Of a DNA stretch of 64,000 bases, positions 63,284 to 64,000 are shown piece after piece (within the stretch, counting starts at the first letter, position 1; each line of letters starts with the position of its first letter). The translations under genes were made by a program, and so were the position numbers. This DNA comes from Nocardioides plantarum. GTDB taxonomy: Bacteria > Actinomycetota > Actinomycetes > Propionibacteriales > Nocardioidaceae. The stretch is from contig NZ_VDMS01000001.1 of the NCBI RefSeq assembly GCF_006346395.1, positions 1,302,001 to 1,366,000 on the forward strand, read 5' to 3'. The notes under the pieces are model-generated. The model was not told the DNA's origin. It made no database searches and worked only from the letters and a program-made list of their open reading frames with translations.

Positions 63284-63411
63284 TGACTCGTGCAATCGAA
63301 CGAGTTGGTGGGTGATCGGGTTGCTCGCGGCGCCTAACTCGCGCAATTGAACGAGTCAGTGGCCTGATCGAGCCCCCAGCGGCACCCGACCCGTTCAATT
63401 GCACGAGTCGT
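63284..63411. repeat. Triplet of 25-bp near-palindromes, locus 3
   Basis: Units at about 63284-63308, 63335-63359 and 63387-63411 (spacing 51 and 52). Arms vary in step (for example TAACTCGCGCAATTG against CAATTGAACGAGTC). It lies between the convergent ends of gpmA and the DUF559 gene. Confidence 0.85.
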
Positions 63412-63427
63412 TGACCCACCGCCAGAG

Positions 63428-64000
63428 TCAGGCGGCGAAGAAGTCCCGCCAGCGGTCGTCGATCTCGGGTACGTCGGACGCACCGCGCAGGACCAGCTGT
63501 CGGCGGATCCGGTGCAACGTCTTCTCCGGTGTCCGGTAGACGCCTCGGGCCGTGACCACGATGATCCGGTAGCCCTCGTCGTCGAACTCCTCGCGACGCT
63601 CGATGTCGTTCTCCCGGTTCTGGGGTTGAGCGTGATGCAGGCCGTCGTACTCGATGATCAGCTTGAGCGACGGGTAGCAGAGGTCGAAGCGTCGTCGCCA
63701 GGTGCCGTCGTCGTGGTGGATCCTGAAGTTCACGACCGGCTTGGGAAGGCCGGCCAGCACGATCAGCATGCGCAGGCGGGTCTCCATCGGGGAGTCGACT
63801 CCCTCACGCACGAACGACGCGGCGTTCAGGGCGAGCTTGGCGTAGTAGTCCGTGCTGCCCGCGCACGCTCGGACGAGCGCGGACGGACCGATGCCGTACT
63901 GCTTCACGAGAGCGTCGCCCAGCACGACCATGTCGACGAGGCCGAGCAGCCCGGCGCAGTCGATGAACGTCTCGATCGGGTCCGTGGTCCGGATGCCGTT
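63428..64000 (-). CDS. DUF559 (endonuclease-like) domain protein, partial
   Basis: At least 190 residues are encoded; the N-terminus lies beyond the right edge and the frame stays open to 64000. The C-terminal DUF559 domain has METRLRMLIVLAGLPKPVVN, then RRRFDLCYPSLKLIIEYDGLHH and DIERREEFDDEGYRIIVVT, the very-short-patch-repair/restriction-like nuclease fold with an E...D...ExD pattern. Proteins of this shape in actinobacteria usually carry an AbiEi-like or winged-helix N-terminal part (TFIDCAGLLGLVDMVVLGDAL here). A nuclease or toxin-antitoxin-related role is possible but unproven. Confidence 0.78.
   Translation of the reverse strand, partial: NGIRTTDPIETFIDCAGLLGLVDMVVLGDALVKQYGIGPSALVRACAGSTDYYAKLALNAASFVREGVDSPMETRLRMLIVLAGLPKPVVNFRIHHDDGTWRRRFDLCYPSLKLIIEYDGLHHAQPQNRENDIERREEFDDEGYRIIVVTARGVYRTPEKTLHRIRRQLVLRGASDVPEIDDRWRDFFAA

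Noticed and set aside
63428..63931. Complete DUF559 protein starting at the ATG near 63931
   Set aside because: The frame continues upstream to the window edge with family-like sequence (TFIDCAGLLGLVD), so the gene is partial.

Overview
The window is very GC-rich, with strong G/C bias at third codon positions, many GTG starts and ATGA/GTGA start-stop overlaps. It carries a CarD regulator, a groEL under CIRCE control, SoxR, HspR/Hsp20, class F-type sortases, DUF3263, DUF4032 and LytR_C proteins, and ECF sigma factors. This points to a high-GC actinobacterium, most likely Nocardioides or a close relative (inferred from gene content; no search was possible). The DNA is chromosomal. No phage, plasmid, transposase or CRISPR array was seen.

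Layout. (1) 1-11.4 kb, almost all minus strand: a form II carbon-monoxide-dehydrogenase-like molybdenum hydroxylase (coxS-coxL-coxM-coxG), a GAF-domain regulator, maturation genes (xdhC, VWA coxE, MoxR ATPase, MocA-like cytidylyltransferase), then an anti-sigma-like membrane protein and an ECF sigma factor. (2) 11.5-17.5 kb: a membrane Ser/Thr kinase, groEL with two CIRCE operators, an ATP-grasp enzyme and an SGNH esterase. (3) 17.6-23.2 kb: a YCII/DGPF protein with its ECF42-type sigma factor, a secreted protein followed by its probable sortase, an SDR and a second sortase. (4) 23.2-31.8 kb: a SAM-I riboswitch controlling a threonine-synthase-family enzyme and a CysO-like sulfur carrier, a LysR remnant, MerR and SnoaL genes, trehalose genes otsB and otsA, and small conserved actinobacterial proteins. 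(5) 32.4-45 kb: PhaC-like hydrolase, M15 peptidase, MFS transporter with a PLP decarboxylase, a TetR-aldolase-sugar kinase operon, uracil-DNA glycosylase, LigB dioxygenase, hspR/hsp20 and an aldo-keto reductase. (6) 45-51 kb: an aldehyde dehydrogenase/GMC oxidoreductase operon with a KstR-like operator, pyridoxal kinase, tRNA-Thr(TGT), soxR and a DUF4032 gene. (7) 51.8-64 kb: rlmB-cysS, a C39-like secreted protease, an SDR with a membrane molybdopterin oxidoreductase, ispF, ispD and an antisense ispD-like paralogue, carD, a UbiA prenyltransferase, a lipoprotein with gpmA, and the end of a DUF559 gene.

The genes are mostly ordinary actinobacterial ones. The unusual content lies in regulation and in the intergenic DNA. 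The clearest unexpected system is the SAM riboswitch - ThrC-like - sulfur-carrier unit at 23170-24970. It suggests sulfur assimilation onto O-phosphohomoserine (methionine synthesis) rather than plain threonine synthesis. The intergenic spaces carry several repeat families: triplets of 25-bp near-palindromes at about 52-bp spacing (three loci), a roughly 165-bp element with 12-bp terminal inverted repeats and a variable palindrome at one side (two inverted copies), 61-bp hairpin units (five copies), a 43-bp tandem hairpin and a 62-bp exact dispersed repeat. One long palindrome sits in frame inside xdhC. Several starts were moved downstream of the longest possible ORF on the basis of ribosome-binding sites, overlaps or family alignment; the reasons are given per gene.
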